Shown here: positions 38,461 to 49,800 of the stretch, in pieces
Numbering within the stretch: the stretch's first letter is position 1
Layout: each line of letters begins with the position of its first letter
Source of the DNA: an uncultured Prevotellaceae bacterium
GTDB taxonomy: Bacteria; Bacteroidota; Bacteroidia; Bacteroidales; Bacteroidaceae
Direction: 5' to 3'
NCBI GenBank assembly: GCA_900318115.1
Contig: ONJJ01000031.1
Location: 26,265-90,264 of the forward strand
Length of the DNA: 64,000 bases
The notes under the pieces: generated by a model
Databases searched by the model: none
Told to the model about the DNA's origin: nothing
Seen by the model: only the letters and a program-made list of their open reading frames with translations
Translations under genes and position numbers: made by a program

Positions 38461-40686
38461 TTATTTCGTCTGGAAATCGACGTCGGCCTTGACTTCGCCG
38501 TTGATGTCGAATCCGCTGCGGACGTAGTCGTCGTAGTCCTTGTCGTCCTTGTATTTGCGTCCTTCCCACTCGTTCTTGACGGTGTTCAGGCTCTTGTCGT
38601 AGGAAAGCGAGACGGTGTAGGGCGCCATGTTGGTGGTGTATTCCTGATCTCCCATCTGATAGACGATGTAGGGGGTGAGCTTGATGTCGCGCTTGCTCTT
38701 CTTGCTCTTTTCGATGGACCACCTGACAGCGACGTCATCCTTGACCGGTGGGTCTGTGATCTCGTATTTCTTGCCGTTGACGAGGAATCCCCATCTCTTG
38801 ACTTTCTCGCGTCCTTCGAAGTGGACATAGGTGACGAAGTCGTAGTCGTAGTAGCACGTGTAGCCGCCATTGCGCATCTGCTTGCTCTGGTGCTCCCATT
38901 GGGCGGTCTTCTTCCAGTCGTTGATGAAGGCTGTGGGCGAGGTGCTGGTGAAGGGGAAGCGGCGCGTGTACATGACCTCTTCCTTGGGGAGCCCGGGCTT
39001 GACCATGGCTATTTCGAGGTCATAGATTTCGTCGCGTTGCAGGAGATTGCTGTTGATAGGGAAACTGAAGTGCAGCCCTTGGCGGAAGGTCGTGTACTGG
39101 TGCGGGTCGAACTCCACGATGGGCTCTGCCGAGGAATAGTTGTGCGGGAAGATGCGGTAGATGGGCCTGAAACCTATTCTCGTGCCTGTCTTGCTTCCAT
39201 TGGTGAGCACGTCGAAATCGACATTGAATTGGGGCACGCTGCCAGATTCCATGTTGTTGGCACAGACGATTCGCATGTTGTCGATGGACGGGTAGAATCG
39301 GAATTCCTGCTTGCCGAACTCCCAGAACTCGCTGCCGTTCTTCTGCCCAAAGGCTTTTGCGAGATAGTCCACGAAATTCCATTCCAGCGGATCGATTTTC
39401 TTGAAGAGGTCGAAGTAGAATATTCCATCGATGTTCAGGGGAAATCCGAACTTCCACATATCGTCGTAGCCATTGGTTTCGGTATCGATGGAGGTCATTA
39501 TCCTGGGGCCGCATGTAACTTGCGCTTTTACTCCCACTCGCGGTTGTTCCAAGGGCGAGCCAAAATACAGGTCTGCTGTCAGCCCGAGTTTGGCACTGAC
39601 GGAACCTCCCGCTTTTCCGTAGAATTCGGCGTAGTCCTCGGCGGGCGGCATCTCCTCGAAGGTCAGCTCTTTGTTATGGTTCTTGAAGGTGATGCCGTTT
39701 GACTTGCCTTTGACGCCATAGGCGGCACCGATGTCCGTGTAGAAGGTCTTGATCATCTTCACGCCAATCCTGCCATTGACTTCAGCGGAGAGCACCAGCG
39801 TAGGGTAGATGTCCAGGAAGATAGGTAATCCAACGGTGGCTCCGAGGGGAACGTGGAAAATCTTTTTGAAAAGCTCCTTCAGCTGCAGGAACTCGAAGAG
39901 GTCAAAATTGAGGGCGACGTTGCCATCGATGGTGATGTAATGGGTGAAGGTGGCTCCATTGGTAAGTTTCACGTCCAGGACATTGGTGTCTGTGTTGGTG
40001 TAAACGTGAACTTTGTTGATGGGCTTCCATCGAAAATCCAGGGTGATTCCCGCCGACCCCGTCACACTGAGCCCTTCGATGGCTTTGCTGGATATTCCGG
40101 ATGAAACGGTGAAGGTGAGTGTCGTGCCTCGCTCTTCGCCGCCGAGATCCTTGTCATCAGAGGCTGTGGCACGTGTGACCTTGACGCCGTTGCCGAGGTC
40201 CATAGAATCCTCGATGAGGGAGTCTGACAGCGCGGCGAATTCTCCCTCGAGTTCGAGGTGTGAGAATACCTCGTCGATGTATGCTCGCTTGATGCGTACT
40301 TCGTAGAGGGTGTTCTGGTGGGTTACGCTCACGACGTGGTGTGCGAGGCCGTAGGGGAGCTGGTTGCAGATGGGTCCTGCGAGGATCTGTCCGGCCACGG
40401 GCAGGAGGGCGTCGGGGGTGAAGTCCTCGAGGTAGAGGGTGCCGAGGGAGTAGTCGATGCCAGCGACGTAGGAGAGGAACTGCTCGTCGAGGACGCGTGT
40501 CTGGTCGGAGTACTGGTAGGAGGCTGTGTACTCGTCGGTCTGCTCGTGGATGTAGTTGGTGGTATCCGGCGCGGCCTCCTGCTTCTCGCTCTCGGGCCGC
40601 AGGTCGTTGTCGAGGAGGGTGCAGGAGGGCAGCAGCAGGCAGAGTGCCAACAGCAGCGGATATATGCGGGAAATGCGTGGACTCAT
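38461..40686 (-). CDS. 741-aa lipoprotein, last gene of the exported-protein operon
   Basis: Signal with a clear lipobox (LLLALCLLLPSC), so an outer-membrane or surface lipoprotein. The mature part is all-beta in appearance with no family I can name: GVKVTRATASDDKDLG, then a long middle (residues about 220-420) with strands such as TFTHYITIDGNVALNFDLFEFL and GGSVSAKLGLTADLYFGSP that recall parts of the 2720-aa neighbour (ADLYFG, LGIHINLGF type strands). Residues about 480-640 look like Ig-like domains (FNVDFDVLTNGSKTG). It begins 12 bp after the 245-aa lipoprotein gene. The shared strand style suggests the two proteins bind or resemble each other; this is inference. Confidence 0.75.
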   Translation of the reverse strand: MSPRISRIYPLLLALCLLLPSCTLLDNDLRPESEKQEAAPDTTNYIHEQTDEYTASYQYSDQTRVLDEQFLSYVAGIDYSLGTLYLEDFTPDALLPVAGQILAGPICNQLPYGLAHHVVSVTHQNTLYEVRIKRAYIDEVFSHLELEGEFAALSDSLIEDSMDLGNGVKVTRATASDDKDLGGEERGTTLTFTVSSGISSKAIEGLSVTGSAGITLDFRWKPINKVHVYTNTDTNVLDVKLTNGATFTHYITIDGNVALNFDLFEFLQLKELFKKIFHVPLGATVGLPIFLDIYPTLVLSAEVNGRIGVKMIKTFYTDIGAAYGVKGKSNGITFKNHNKELTFEEMPPAEDYAEFYGKAGGSVSAKLGLTADLYFGSPLEQPRVGVKAQVTCGPRIMTSIDTETNGYDDMWKFGFPLNIDGIFYFDLFKKIDPLEWNFVDYLAKAFGQKNGSEFWEFGKQEFRFYPSIDNMRIVCANNMESGSVPQFNVDFDVLTNGSKTGTRIGFRPIYRIFPHNYSSAEPIVEFDPHQYTTFRQGLHFSFPINSNLLQRDEIYDLEIAMVKPGLPKEEVMYTRRFPFTSTSPTAFINDWKKTAQWEHQSKQMRNGGYTCYYDYDFVTYVHFEGREKVKRWGFLVNGKKYEITDPPVKDDVAVRWSIEKSKKSKRDIKLTPYIVYQMGDQEYTTNMAPYTVSLSYDKSLNTVKNEWEGRKYKDDKDYDDYVRSGFDINGEVKADVDFQTK

Positions 40687-40698
40687 AGGTGGAGAGGA

Positions 40699-41436
40699 TT
40701 ATTGGAAGTCAACGTGTATGAGGTCGGATAGGGTGCCATGGGCTTCGCCGTCGAAGGTGATGGTGTCCGGTGACTCGTAGAGGTGGAGGGTCTGGCGATC
40801 GTAGAGGCGTAGCACGAATCGCTCGGGCTGCTGTTCCTCGTCGTTGGGATAGAGGGGGTCCTGGGGATGCAGTACGGGGTCGAAGGGCGGGTGGGGATTG
40901 TTGCGGCTGTGGATGCGCATTGCGGTGTAGGGTATGCCGTAGGCTTCCTTGGCCTCGCCCACTCCGCGCACCTCATCGTCGCAGAAGGCCGCCAGGAGGT
41001 GGTGGGACTGCAGGGGTTGGCCTTCGACGGTGACGTCGAGGTAGAGCATCATCTCGAAGGGGTAGTTGCCCTGGATGACGCTCCAGGGTCGCTGCACGGT
41101 GACGTGGCAGGTGTCGTAGATGCGTTTCTCCATGGAGATGGCGGTGAGCACGGTCTCGCCCTCGCCCACGGCCACGATCTCGTTGTCCTCGATGGTGGCG
41201 ACGTTGGGGTCGTCGGACATCCAGTAGAGGGTGGTGTTGCGGATGGTGTCGGGGTCGAAGATAGGTGTCAGCGTGGTGCGGTCGCCAATCATGAGCAGGA
41301 GCTCGTGGCGGTCCAGGGTCATGGTGGCTGGCGGCACCGTGGGCTCGAACGAGAACAGTTCTCCGCAGGACGTGAGTAGTCCTGCCAGCAGGAGGGCCAG
41401 CAGCGGCAACGTTCTATGTAGCTTCGAGTATTTCAT
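40699..41436 (-). CDS. 245-aa lipoprotein with one Ig-like (BIG2-type) domain
   Basis: Signal and lipobox LAGLLTSC, then an Ig-like domain of the BIG2 kind (residues about 35-115): MTLDRHELLLMIGDRTTLTP, TLYWMSDDPNVATIEDNEIVAVGEGETVLTA. The C-terminal half (VIQGNYPFEMMLYLDVTVEGQ, LLAAFCDDEVRGVGEA, RFVLRLYDRQTLHLY) resembles a segment of the 1020-aa protein at 53840 (NAYEFAAFVQGEVGDPQLRGIGEL), so the two may share a domain. It is 65 bp after the fibronectin-domain gene and 12 bp before the 741-aa gene. Confidence 0.78.
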   Translation of the reverse strand: MKYSKLHRTLPLLALLLAGLLTSCGELFSFEPTVPPATMTLDRHELLLMIGDRTTLTPIFDPDTIRNTTLYWMSDDPNVATIEDNEIVAVGEGETVLTAISMEKRIYDTCHVTVQRPWSVIQGNYPFEMMLYLDVTVEGQPLQSHHLLAAFCDDEVRGVGEAKEAYGIPYTAMRIHSRNNPHPPFDPVLHPQDPLYPNDEEQQPERFVLRLYDRQTLHLYESPDTITFDGEAHGTLSDLIHVDFQ

Positions 41437-41501
41437 TTAATGGAGTTTATGGGGCGGATGGGGTTTATGGGCTTAATGGGCTTAATGGGTTTTATGGGGG
41501 A
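41437..41501. repeat. TTTATGGG/CTTAATGGG low-complexity spacer
   Basis: The spacer between the 245-aa and 769-aa genes is built of short G- and T-rich units (GGCTTAATGGGCTTAATGGG). No coding frame is visible. Confidence 0.6.
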
Positions 41502-43811
41502 TTATGGGTTGGAGGGTGCGGGATCTTCTTTGGGCCGGCGGATGGTGATGACCTCCGAAGGCTGGCTTTCGCGTCCGTCGCGCGTCATGAGTTTGACGTA
41601 GAACTGGGCTTCCTCGCCGGGCTCGAGCAGGACGTCGGAGTAGGAGGTGTCGTCCTTGGTGGTGGTGGTGACGGCTCGGAAGAGGTCGTCGCCGGGTGCC
41701 ATGCGATAGACGCTGAAGTAGTAGTCCGTCTCCTTGACGTCGCTGACTTCCCATGCCAGTCGCGTCTCGCCCTTCTGGCGGTCGAAGTCACCGATGAGGT
41801 GGATGGAGCAGCGCACGTTGAGGGGCGGGCGGCGCTTGACGGTGTAGGCGAGGCTCATGCCGCTGCTGATGTCGGAGGAGTTGAAGGACTCCACGGCGTA
41901 GAGGTAGCGGTGCTCGCGGTTGTAGGTAGGCTGGTCGGTGTAGTTGACGAGGTTGCCGAGGGCCTTGACGGAGTCGGCGTCGAGGCGGGCAATCATCGTC
42001 CACCGTTTCTCGTTGTCGAGGCGGCGCCAGAGCAGGTGGTAGTCCATGAGTTCATCGGCTCCGACGACCCAGCGCATGTGTACTCCTTCGGGATCCACGA
42101 AGGCGCTGTCGAGGTGTGCCACGGTGGGCGGCACGAGGGTGGGGCGCTTGACCTGTAGGATGTCGCTGTAGGCACCCTCGTTGGTGGAGTAGTCCACCGC
42201 GCGTACCTTATAATAGATGTACTTCTGGTTGACGTCGAGTGCGAGGGTGTCGGTGAAGAGGGTGTCGCGCAGTCCGGCGGGGCTGAGGATGTGCCAGGCG
42301 TGGGTGGTGTCGTTGGCGAAGGCTACCTGGTAGTAGTCGATGTCGTCGGAGGGTGCGCTCCAGTGGAGGACGACGCGCCCGTCGGGGTTCACGTCGGCAC
42401 GCAGGTTGCGGGGCGGTGCTGGTGGCACCATGTCCTCGATACGTATCTGCACGGGCATGGAATGGCGCATGTTGCCGCTCAGGTCCACGGCGGTGACCAC
42501 GAGCAGTCCGGTTCGCAGTCCTGTGACTTCCACGGTGCAGACGGTGTCGGTGGGTGCTGCGAGGGAGTCCTCGGGCAGCAGGGGCAGCCACTGGTCGCCG
42601 GTGAGCTGCTGGTGGTGGTAGAGGGGTAGGAAGCCCTTGAGGTCGGCATCGAGGGTGTCGGTCTGCCAGGTGATGTGTGCGAAGATGCGCTCGCTCTCGG
42701 TGCGGTCGATCTCGATGTGCGCCACGGTGGGCATGGAGGGCGGAATGCGGTCGCCGATTTCCACGCGCACGGAGGGGGAGGGCTCGGTGAGGTCGCCGAA
42801 GGCATCGTGGGCGCGAACGCGGTACTCATAGGTGCCGGGCTGGTGGACGAAGTCGGCATAGAGGGCGATGTCGCGGGTCTGGTCGTCCTTGAGGAAGGGG
42901 ACGAAGGGGAGCTTGTTTGCGCGATGCCACTCGGTTCCGGCGGGAAAACCGCCGGACACACTGCCGGAGGATGATGATGAGGAGGAGGCGATGGCGGAAG
43001 AGGAGGCGCCGGGGAGGGGGGAGATGAGGCGGCGCTCGATCTCGAAGCTGGAGTAGTTGCGCTTGTCCCACTCGAGGTCCACCTCGAAGGTGCCTACGAT
43101 GCTGTCGCGGATGGTGACGTCGAAGGGTTCGGGGGTGTAGCGGGTGTTCTCGATGTCCTGGATGAAACCGGGCTGGAAGATGAGCATGGAGTCCTCGTCC
43201 CAGACGGTGGGCTGGAGGATGTACTGGTAGTGCTCGCCGCGCTTGACGTTGTGGTCCACGAATCGCATGGCGAGGTCCTCGGCGAGGTCACGGCGCCACT
43301 CGGTGATGAGCACTGCCATGCCGAATACCATGTTCTGCTCCTCGCTCAGCTCCACGAGAGCTCCCATGGTGCCGGGGCGGTTGCGTGTCTGGTCGGGCTT
43401 GGTGCGCCCGTCGCCCCAGGTGAGTTCTGCCACCATTCCTGCCAGGGAGTCGGCGGGATTGGTGTACTTGGCCAGCATCTGTTCCTTGGAGAGTGGCTTG
43501 AAGGCGTATGCGAGGGTGTCGAGTCCGTCGGGCGAGATGCGCAGGAGGTTGACACCTTTCTCGTTGAGGTAGCGCCATGAGACGAAGTCCTCTGCCGCCC
43601 AGCGCAGGACGATGCTGTCGCCGTAGGCTCGCGCCATGAGGTTCATCTTCGAGCGGACGAGGGGACGGTAGTTGGAGTTCTCGAGGCTGTCGACGTCTTC
43701 GAGCACGGAGTCTGCTGGCACCTCGGCGAGGGGCGCTTGGGCGGCGACTGCTAAGGGGAGGAATAGCAGGGCTGCCAGGACGGATAATATATGTCGTTTA
43801 GCGATACTCAT
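41502..43811 (-). CDS. 769-aa exported protein with fibronectin type III domains
   Basis: Signal peptide MSIAKRHILSVLAALLFLPLAVAAQ. Residues about 40-260 form an unassigned N-terminal domain (GDSIVLRWAAEDFVSWRYLNEKGVNLLRIS). A serine-rich linker follows near 265-290 (SSSAIASSSSSSSGSVSGG). The C-terminal 470 residues are repeated fibronectin-III-like modules with YEYRVRAHDAFGDLTEPS, PPAPPRNLRADVNPDGRVVLHWSAPSDDIDYYQV, KYIYYKVRAVDYSTNEGAYSD and YYFSVYRMAPGDD. It should be at the cell surface and bind something. It starts 15 bp after the end of the 2720-aa gene. Confidence 0.83.
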   Translation of the reverse strand: MSIAKRHILSVLAALLFLPLAVAAQAPLAEVPADSVLEDVDSLENSNYRPLVRSKMNLMARAYGDSIVLRWAAEDFVSWRYLNEKGVNLLRISPDGLDTLAYAFKPLSKEQMLAKYTNPADSLAGMVAELTWGDGRTKPDQTRNRPGTMGALVELSEEQNMVFGMAVLITEWRRDLAEDLAMRFVDHNVKRGEHYQYILQPTVWDEDSMLIFQPGFIQDIENTRYTPEPFDVTIRDSIVGTFEVDLEWDKRNYSSFEIERRLISPLPGASSSAIASSSSSSSGSVSGGFPAGTEWHRANKLPFVPFLKDDQTRDIALYADFVHQPGTYEYRVRAHDAFGDLTEPSPSVRVEIGDRIPPSMPTVAHIEIDRTESERIFAHITWQTDTLDADLKGFLPLYHHQQLTGDQWLPLLPEDSLAAPTDTVCTVEVTGLRTGLLVVTAVDLSGNMRHSMPVQIRIEDMVPPAPPRNLRADVNPDGRVVLHWSAPSDDIDYYQVAFANDTTHAWHILSPAGLRDTLFTDTLALDVNQKYIYYKVRAVDYSTNEGAYSDILQVKRPTLVPPTVAHLDSAFVDPEGVHMRWVVGADELMDYHLLWRRLDNEKRWTMIARLDADSVKALGNLVNYTDQPTYNREHRYLYAVESFNSSDISSGMSLAYTVKRRPPLNVRCSIHLIGDFDRQKGETRLAWEVSDVKETDYYFSVYRMAPGDDLFRAVTTTTKDDTSYSDVLLEPGEEAQFYVKLMTRDGRESQPSEVITIRRPKEDPAPSNP

Positions 43812-43826
43812 TGCATGTCTGTTTTG

Positions 43827-46800
43827 TTATTCAGCAGTATTGTTCAGCTCGTAATCCTTCTTCCAGGACTTCAGCGGCCAGTCGTTGTCGGATCTGTTGA
43901 AGGTTCTCTCCAGCACGTTCTTCTTGTAGCTTTCGCTCAGGTCAATGCAGTCGTAGTTCATCGTTTCGAGGTTGAACGCATTCACGCGATAGGCACTGAA
44001 CGTTATCGAAGCGATGCGTTCCATGGCCTCCTGCGGTGAGTACCTGTCGAAGGAGGAACTTTCGATCATTTCACTATTCGGATAATAGTTGCTCTTCTCG
44101 CGGGTGAACATATACCACATCTTCGTTGACCATTCCTGGTTGGTACGTGAGTTGCCTTTCAGCGACGGCATGGACTTGTTCAGTCCCTTTTCGTTGTTCG
44201 GGTCGAAGATAGAACCGAAGACCAGCGGATACTGATATACAGGAATCTCGATGCTGATCGGTGAGGTATCTTTGTAGTACATGTTCTTGTAGGAGAAGCG
44301 ATGTGTTGCGTACACTCCGCGGTAGCTGTTGTTGTATTCCTGAAGAGATTTCTTCAGGGTACTGTTGCCGTGATTCTTGTACAGGTATTTGTACCATGAA
44401 CCGGGGGCGTAACTATACGTCGTTCCGGGTTCATAGGCAGATGGTGCACCACCCAGATCCCTTCTGCGAGGGATTTCTTCTCCTGCTCCTTCCACCAGAT
44501 AGTAGACACCTATGAGGTTGAAGATGGCATTGAAATACCTACGTTTCTCAAATTTGGACGGAACGATCTGCGATGTGAGGTTGCTCTGTCCGCCGAGGAT
44601 CTTGTTGTTGCACCACTCATCCTCCTCGTTCTCGAAGAATGGCAGCGGATATTGATGACCTTCTGCTCCGAATGCCGAGCAATCGGGATCGTAGGAGAGC
44701 TTGCGGATGGGAGCTATGCCCTTGGAGATATTGTAGGGTTCCAATAGCTTGAAATTCCCGCTCCATACACCGCCACGGTCGCGATAGACGAGGGATTCGC
44801 TGACGGGAACGGCATCGCCATAGGCATCCTCACCTGTTTCGAAGGCGTAGTTCTTGATGGGATGACCACCGATGAAGAAGTAGTTGCCCAGATACGACAT
44901 ATAGATGTACGGGTTCAGCACGCGTACGGCTCTTCCGTCTCGTTTCTTCGTCTCCCGTGCGATCGATATGTCAGTTCCTTCGAGGTCGTTGTCGCTGTCC
45001 AAGAAGGTCACGTTGGATGGCCTGATGCCTATGAATGGCTTTGAGTATTCCGGGAAGTCCCGATCGGTGAGATACTTCGATATAGTGTTCTTATATCCTT
45101 TGAGCCAGTCGCCATCTACGGTTTTGACGGCAACATCCATGAGTTCGGCAATGGTGTCGATGACTTCTCGTGTGCGTGTGACGTCTTGATAGGTGGGCAC
45201 GGTCTGCTGTGAGGACTGACTGGCCGAGGGCGTTTTGCTTCTGCCGAGTAGCGAACCGCTTTCCAGAGGCTGACGTAAGCCAAGTCCCTGTTGATTGTCC
45301 ACCGTCTGGTAGCCCGTCTGCACCCGTTCGGTGTATTCCTCCGTGTGGGAGTTCTCGTAGGTGATGCTGATTCGGAACTGCTTGTCGCCCTTCGCGATAG
45401 CGTCCTCCGCCTGCTTCTCCCATCCGCTGGCGGTGGAAGGCACCATGTTGATGCAGTTGCCGTTCACAAGGTAGTCGTTCTCTGCCTCGCAGACGAGTGT
45501 GGACACCGTTTCATTATCCGTATCCTCTGTGGAGAAGAGTCGCCAGACGAGCCGTCCGTTCTGATAGAGGTTGCCACGGATATCGCTGTTCAGGGCGATG
45601 GTCGGATGGACGACGTCCTCGGGATAGGCGTCGACGTAGTCATACTTGTAGACGGTCTTTCCGGTCGTCTTCATGGCTCCCACCTTCTGGGATACCGTCA
45701 TGTTCTGGCCGAAGCCGGAAGCGATGTTGATGTCGGAGCCGCTTGAGGATGAGGAGGAGCGCGAGGTCACGGTCGTTCCACGAGCTGCGCTGCCGGTGGT
45801 CGGGGAAAGGGAGGAGGTGCGGACCTTGACCTGCGAAGCGGTGCGGTTGCTTTTCAGGTTGTTCCGCACGGAAGGATAGGCGATGGCGACATAGTCCTGC
45901 AGCGGAGCGGCATCGTCCACCTCCTCTCCCTGACCTGTGCGGAAGAAGTAGCTCTGGGTCTGTATCCACGGATCCTCGGTCCATCGGGAGCCCTGCCAAT
46001 CGGGTTCGGGATGGAAGGTTCTGGGATTCTGCTCCACACCCTTCACGATCTCCTTGGCCGTTCCCTTGACGACGATGGCGTAGTATTTGTTCTTCTTCAG
46101 GCTGCTACCTGCGATGGACAGCCCGTGGGACGTCTGGGAGAAGTCCTTCACGGAAATAGTCTTCCTGGTCCACCGTGCCCCTCTCTGCGGTACCAATCCT
46201 GAGATGACTCTCTTGTACTCGGACGAATCCGGACGGTAATCGAATTCATAGAGTTGTACACTGCCCTGGCGGCGGAAAACGAAGGTGCGCTTGGCCTGCA
46301 TCTCCAGCTGTTCGCGGTCGAAGGCATTATCCCTGTTGTAGCTCTCAAGGAGTTCGTTGAGGGAGTTCTCGTCGAGCACGCGGAAGTTGGCGTCCAGGGG
46401 AGCCTGGCTCTCGAAGCGCGGCTGAGCAATGAAGTCGGGATCCACGATGTCGGCTTTGTCTGCCCAACCCTCTTCCATCTCCGGCACACCGAGGGTGCAG
46501 TCGCCGAAGAGTTCGAAGTTGTCCAGCGGGTTGCCGTAGAAGATGCTGCATCGGGTGCCGCACTCGAAGCTGAAGCGGCGGTTGATGTTCACCAGTCCGC
46601 CCAGCAGCTTCAGCTTGATGCGTGCGTCGCCGATGAAGTAGTTGGGGTGGGGCAGTCCGCAGCGGAGCACGCCACCGATGCCGGCGTTGATGATGTCGAA
46701 ATCATGGTTCCAGAATCCGAGGTTGATATGAATGCCGAACTTGGCGGCGAGGTAGGCGTAGAGCTGTCCTTCGCCGTACCATCCGTTGTATCCCATGCGT

Positions 46801-49800
46801 CCGTCGGAGGTCTGGGGGCAGACGGGGTATGCGAGCTTGCGGATGCTGACGTCGAAGCCTGCATCGACACCCAGTCCGCCGTAGAAGATGCCCAGATCGA
46901 CATCGACGTAGCCATAGACCTCGGCGCCCATCATGAATCCGCCACCCGTCTCGGCGTCGGCAGCGAACATCTTCTTCGCTGCCTCGCGGGCCTTCTGGGC
47001 CTTGTAGATATCAGCACCTTGCATGCCGCCCTTGCTCTCGCCGTTGAGGAAGTTGGCGATGTTGGTGGGGATGGGGGGCAGTTCGCCGTCGTTGGGCAGC
47101 TCGTTGCCGATGCAGAGGTACATGTTGGCCCCTACCTTGACGCTGACGATGCCCGAGTCGAAGTCGATGAGGGTGAGCTTGCAGCGCTTCTCGAAGTCCG
47201 GTTCACCGAGGTAGACGTGCCATCTGCACTTATCCAGTTTCTTGCCGTTCTCCATGAAGGTGATCTTCAGGTCGAGGCTGATGCTGGCGCTGACGCCGGT
47301 GTTCTTGGTCTCGAAGTTCTCGGTCTTGTTCTCCTCCTTCTGCGGTTTGCTGGAGCCCTCGCCGGCTTTTACGCCCACGGCATCCGCCAGTCCGGCCTTG
47401 GCACCCTTGACGGCTTCCTCGTACTTGGAATTGAGTTTGGAGAGGTCTGAGGTGAGGTCGCCTGCGAGTTTGCTGACCTCCGCGGTGAGCGCCTTGTCCG
47501 CCTTCACGTCGGCGGTGACGTTCAGCTGGAAGTACTTATCCTGATCGGTGTGGACCCAGGCGATGGTGGCTTTGGCCTGTACCATTCCAGCAGCGGCATC
47601 GAGGTTACCGGTGAAAAGCATGGAGGTGAGGCGGTCGTTCTTGCGGTCGTAGACGGCGGTCATGTCGAAGGTAGCCTCCTTGACGAGCTCACCGTCGGTG
47701 GATTTCATGCCCAGTGCAGCCACGACACCGATGATGCCCTCCTGCGGGGTGGCCTTCTGCTCCTTGCCTTCGGAATCGACGTTGCGTGTGCAGTTGAAGT
47801 AGAACCCTGCCTCGATCTTTGTAATCTGTATGGGGTCGAAGCGCAGCGCCTCGCCGCCGGCGTCGGCGTGGAACCATCCGTAGGTGAAGTCGCCGTCGCT
47901 ACCCTTGTGGGTGTAGTAGCCGCCGTCGCACTCGATGTGGAAGAGGTCGCCGGGCATCTTGAAGTTCAGCATGCCGCTGTAGCCCTTCTCGTCGCCGTCG
48001 GAAGCAGTGAGTGTGCCGCTGATCTCGATGCCGGCGGCGTTGATGTCGAGGGTGGCCTCGCGGAACTCCGTTTTCTTATAGCTGAAGTTGAAGTTCTTGA
48101 TGTCCGCCGTGGCCATGATGGCGATGGTCGTAGTGGCATCCACGAGCGGTGAATCCTGCCCCTTCATGAGGAAGCCGATACGTCCTTTCAGCTCCAGGGC
48201 GATGTCGTTGCCGCTGTGGTCGAAGTGGTAATCCTCGAGCGCGAACTTGAAAGGACCTATCTGCTTGTCGAAGCTCGCCAGCGACCAGTTGCCGCAGTCG
48301 AAGTAGAAGTCCTCGCTGAGCTTGAAGGTGTCGTTCTTGAAGAGCACCTTGATGGCCTTGGTCGTATCCGCGGCGATGGCTGCCTGGTTCTCGTCGCGCG
48401 TCTTCTGTCCGTGGGTCCATTTCTCGTCGCGCGGGCAGTTGGCCAGTCGCATCTGTGTGAAGTGGATTCCCGGAATCTTCAGCTCGAACGGCAGGTTGGG
48501 AACGTAGTGCTTGATCTCGCTGTTGTAATGTGCCAACTGCTGGTTCTTCTCTTCGGCGGCGCTGATGGTCAGGTCGCCTCCCAGGCACAGCTCCACGCGC
48601 GTCTTGTAGTCCTGATCCTTGCCCTGGTCGATGGCCTCGAGGAGGAAGTAGGTCTGCTTGTTGTCGAGTGTGAGGTCGGCGAGGAAGAAGTCGAACTTCA
48701 GCTTGCCGTCGAGGGCATTCTTGTCGCCCTCCTCGTTGGCCTGTATCTTCAGCAGGAAGTCGAGTGCCCCGGGATTGTCGAGGTTCTCCTGCGGAATCAT
48801 GTTGCACTCGAAGGCGATGAAGTCCTCGGCAGCGGTCAGCGGCACGTGGACATCGCCTTCCATGCGTCCGCCCTTGATGGCGTTCTGCTGCAGTTCGAGT
48901 GCAATCTTCTTCAGGCGCATGGCCCATCCCCCTGCGGAGCAGTCCACGAGGTTGTCGAGTCCGAAGCTGCCGGTGACGCCGCTCTTGTCGAAGATCATGT
49001 CGGAAGCCGCAATCTCGAAGCGCTTGTCGCCATTCTTGAGGAAGCCCTCGGGCATCTGCATGGTTACCTTTCGGATGAAGAGGCCCTGCCATGCGTTGGG
49101 GCCGTACTTGCTGGGCGGCAGCTCGTAGGCATTCTCGTTCTTGGCGGCATCGAAGTAGTCGGCGGGGAAGGAGAGACCCTCGAGGTTACGTCGCTGGGAG
49201 TGGTCGTACCAGATGTCCTGAGCCGTGAATGTCCATCCCGGAAGGTCTTCCGCCTCGAAGGGATCCAGGCTGACCTTGCCCCACCAGTCTTCCCAGTCCC
49301 GCACCTGTGCTTCGATGGTGGCCTTGGGTTTTTCGCCCTCGATCTTCTTTCCCTTGTCGTTGCACTTGACGAGGTCGGGCAGCAGCATCTCTGCTTTCAG
49401 GGAGAGGAGGGAGATGGTGTCGTTCTCCCAGGTCATCATACATCCGTCCGAGGGGTTCTCGGTGTCGGTAGGTGCCTTGAATGTGAACTCGAATCCGCTG
49501 CTGCTCTCCTTCAGGGTGATGTCCTCCAGGAGGCAGATGTTGCCTCCGGCGGGGAGCACGCGGTCCGGATCCATACAGATTCTGGGTGCCCCGAACATGA
49601 GGATGTTGTTCTCCGTGACGTCGTTGTCCGGGAGGGAGAACATACCCAGCAGGTTCATCCACGCCCAGGTGGGGTGGAACTCCATGGAGATGAGTTGTAT
49701 GTCGATGGGCGACTTGTTGATGCTCTCGGGCAGCTGCAGGGGCATGAAGACTTCCACGTCGGGCATCTTGCCGCCCTCCATGGTCTTCAGGAAGTTGTCG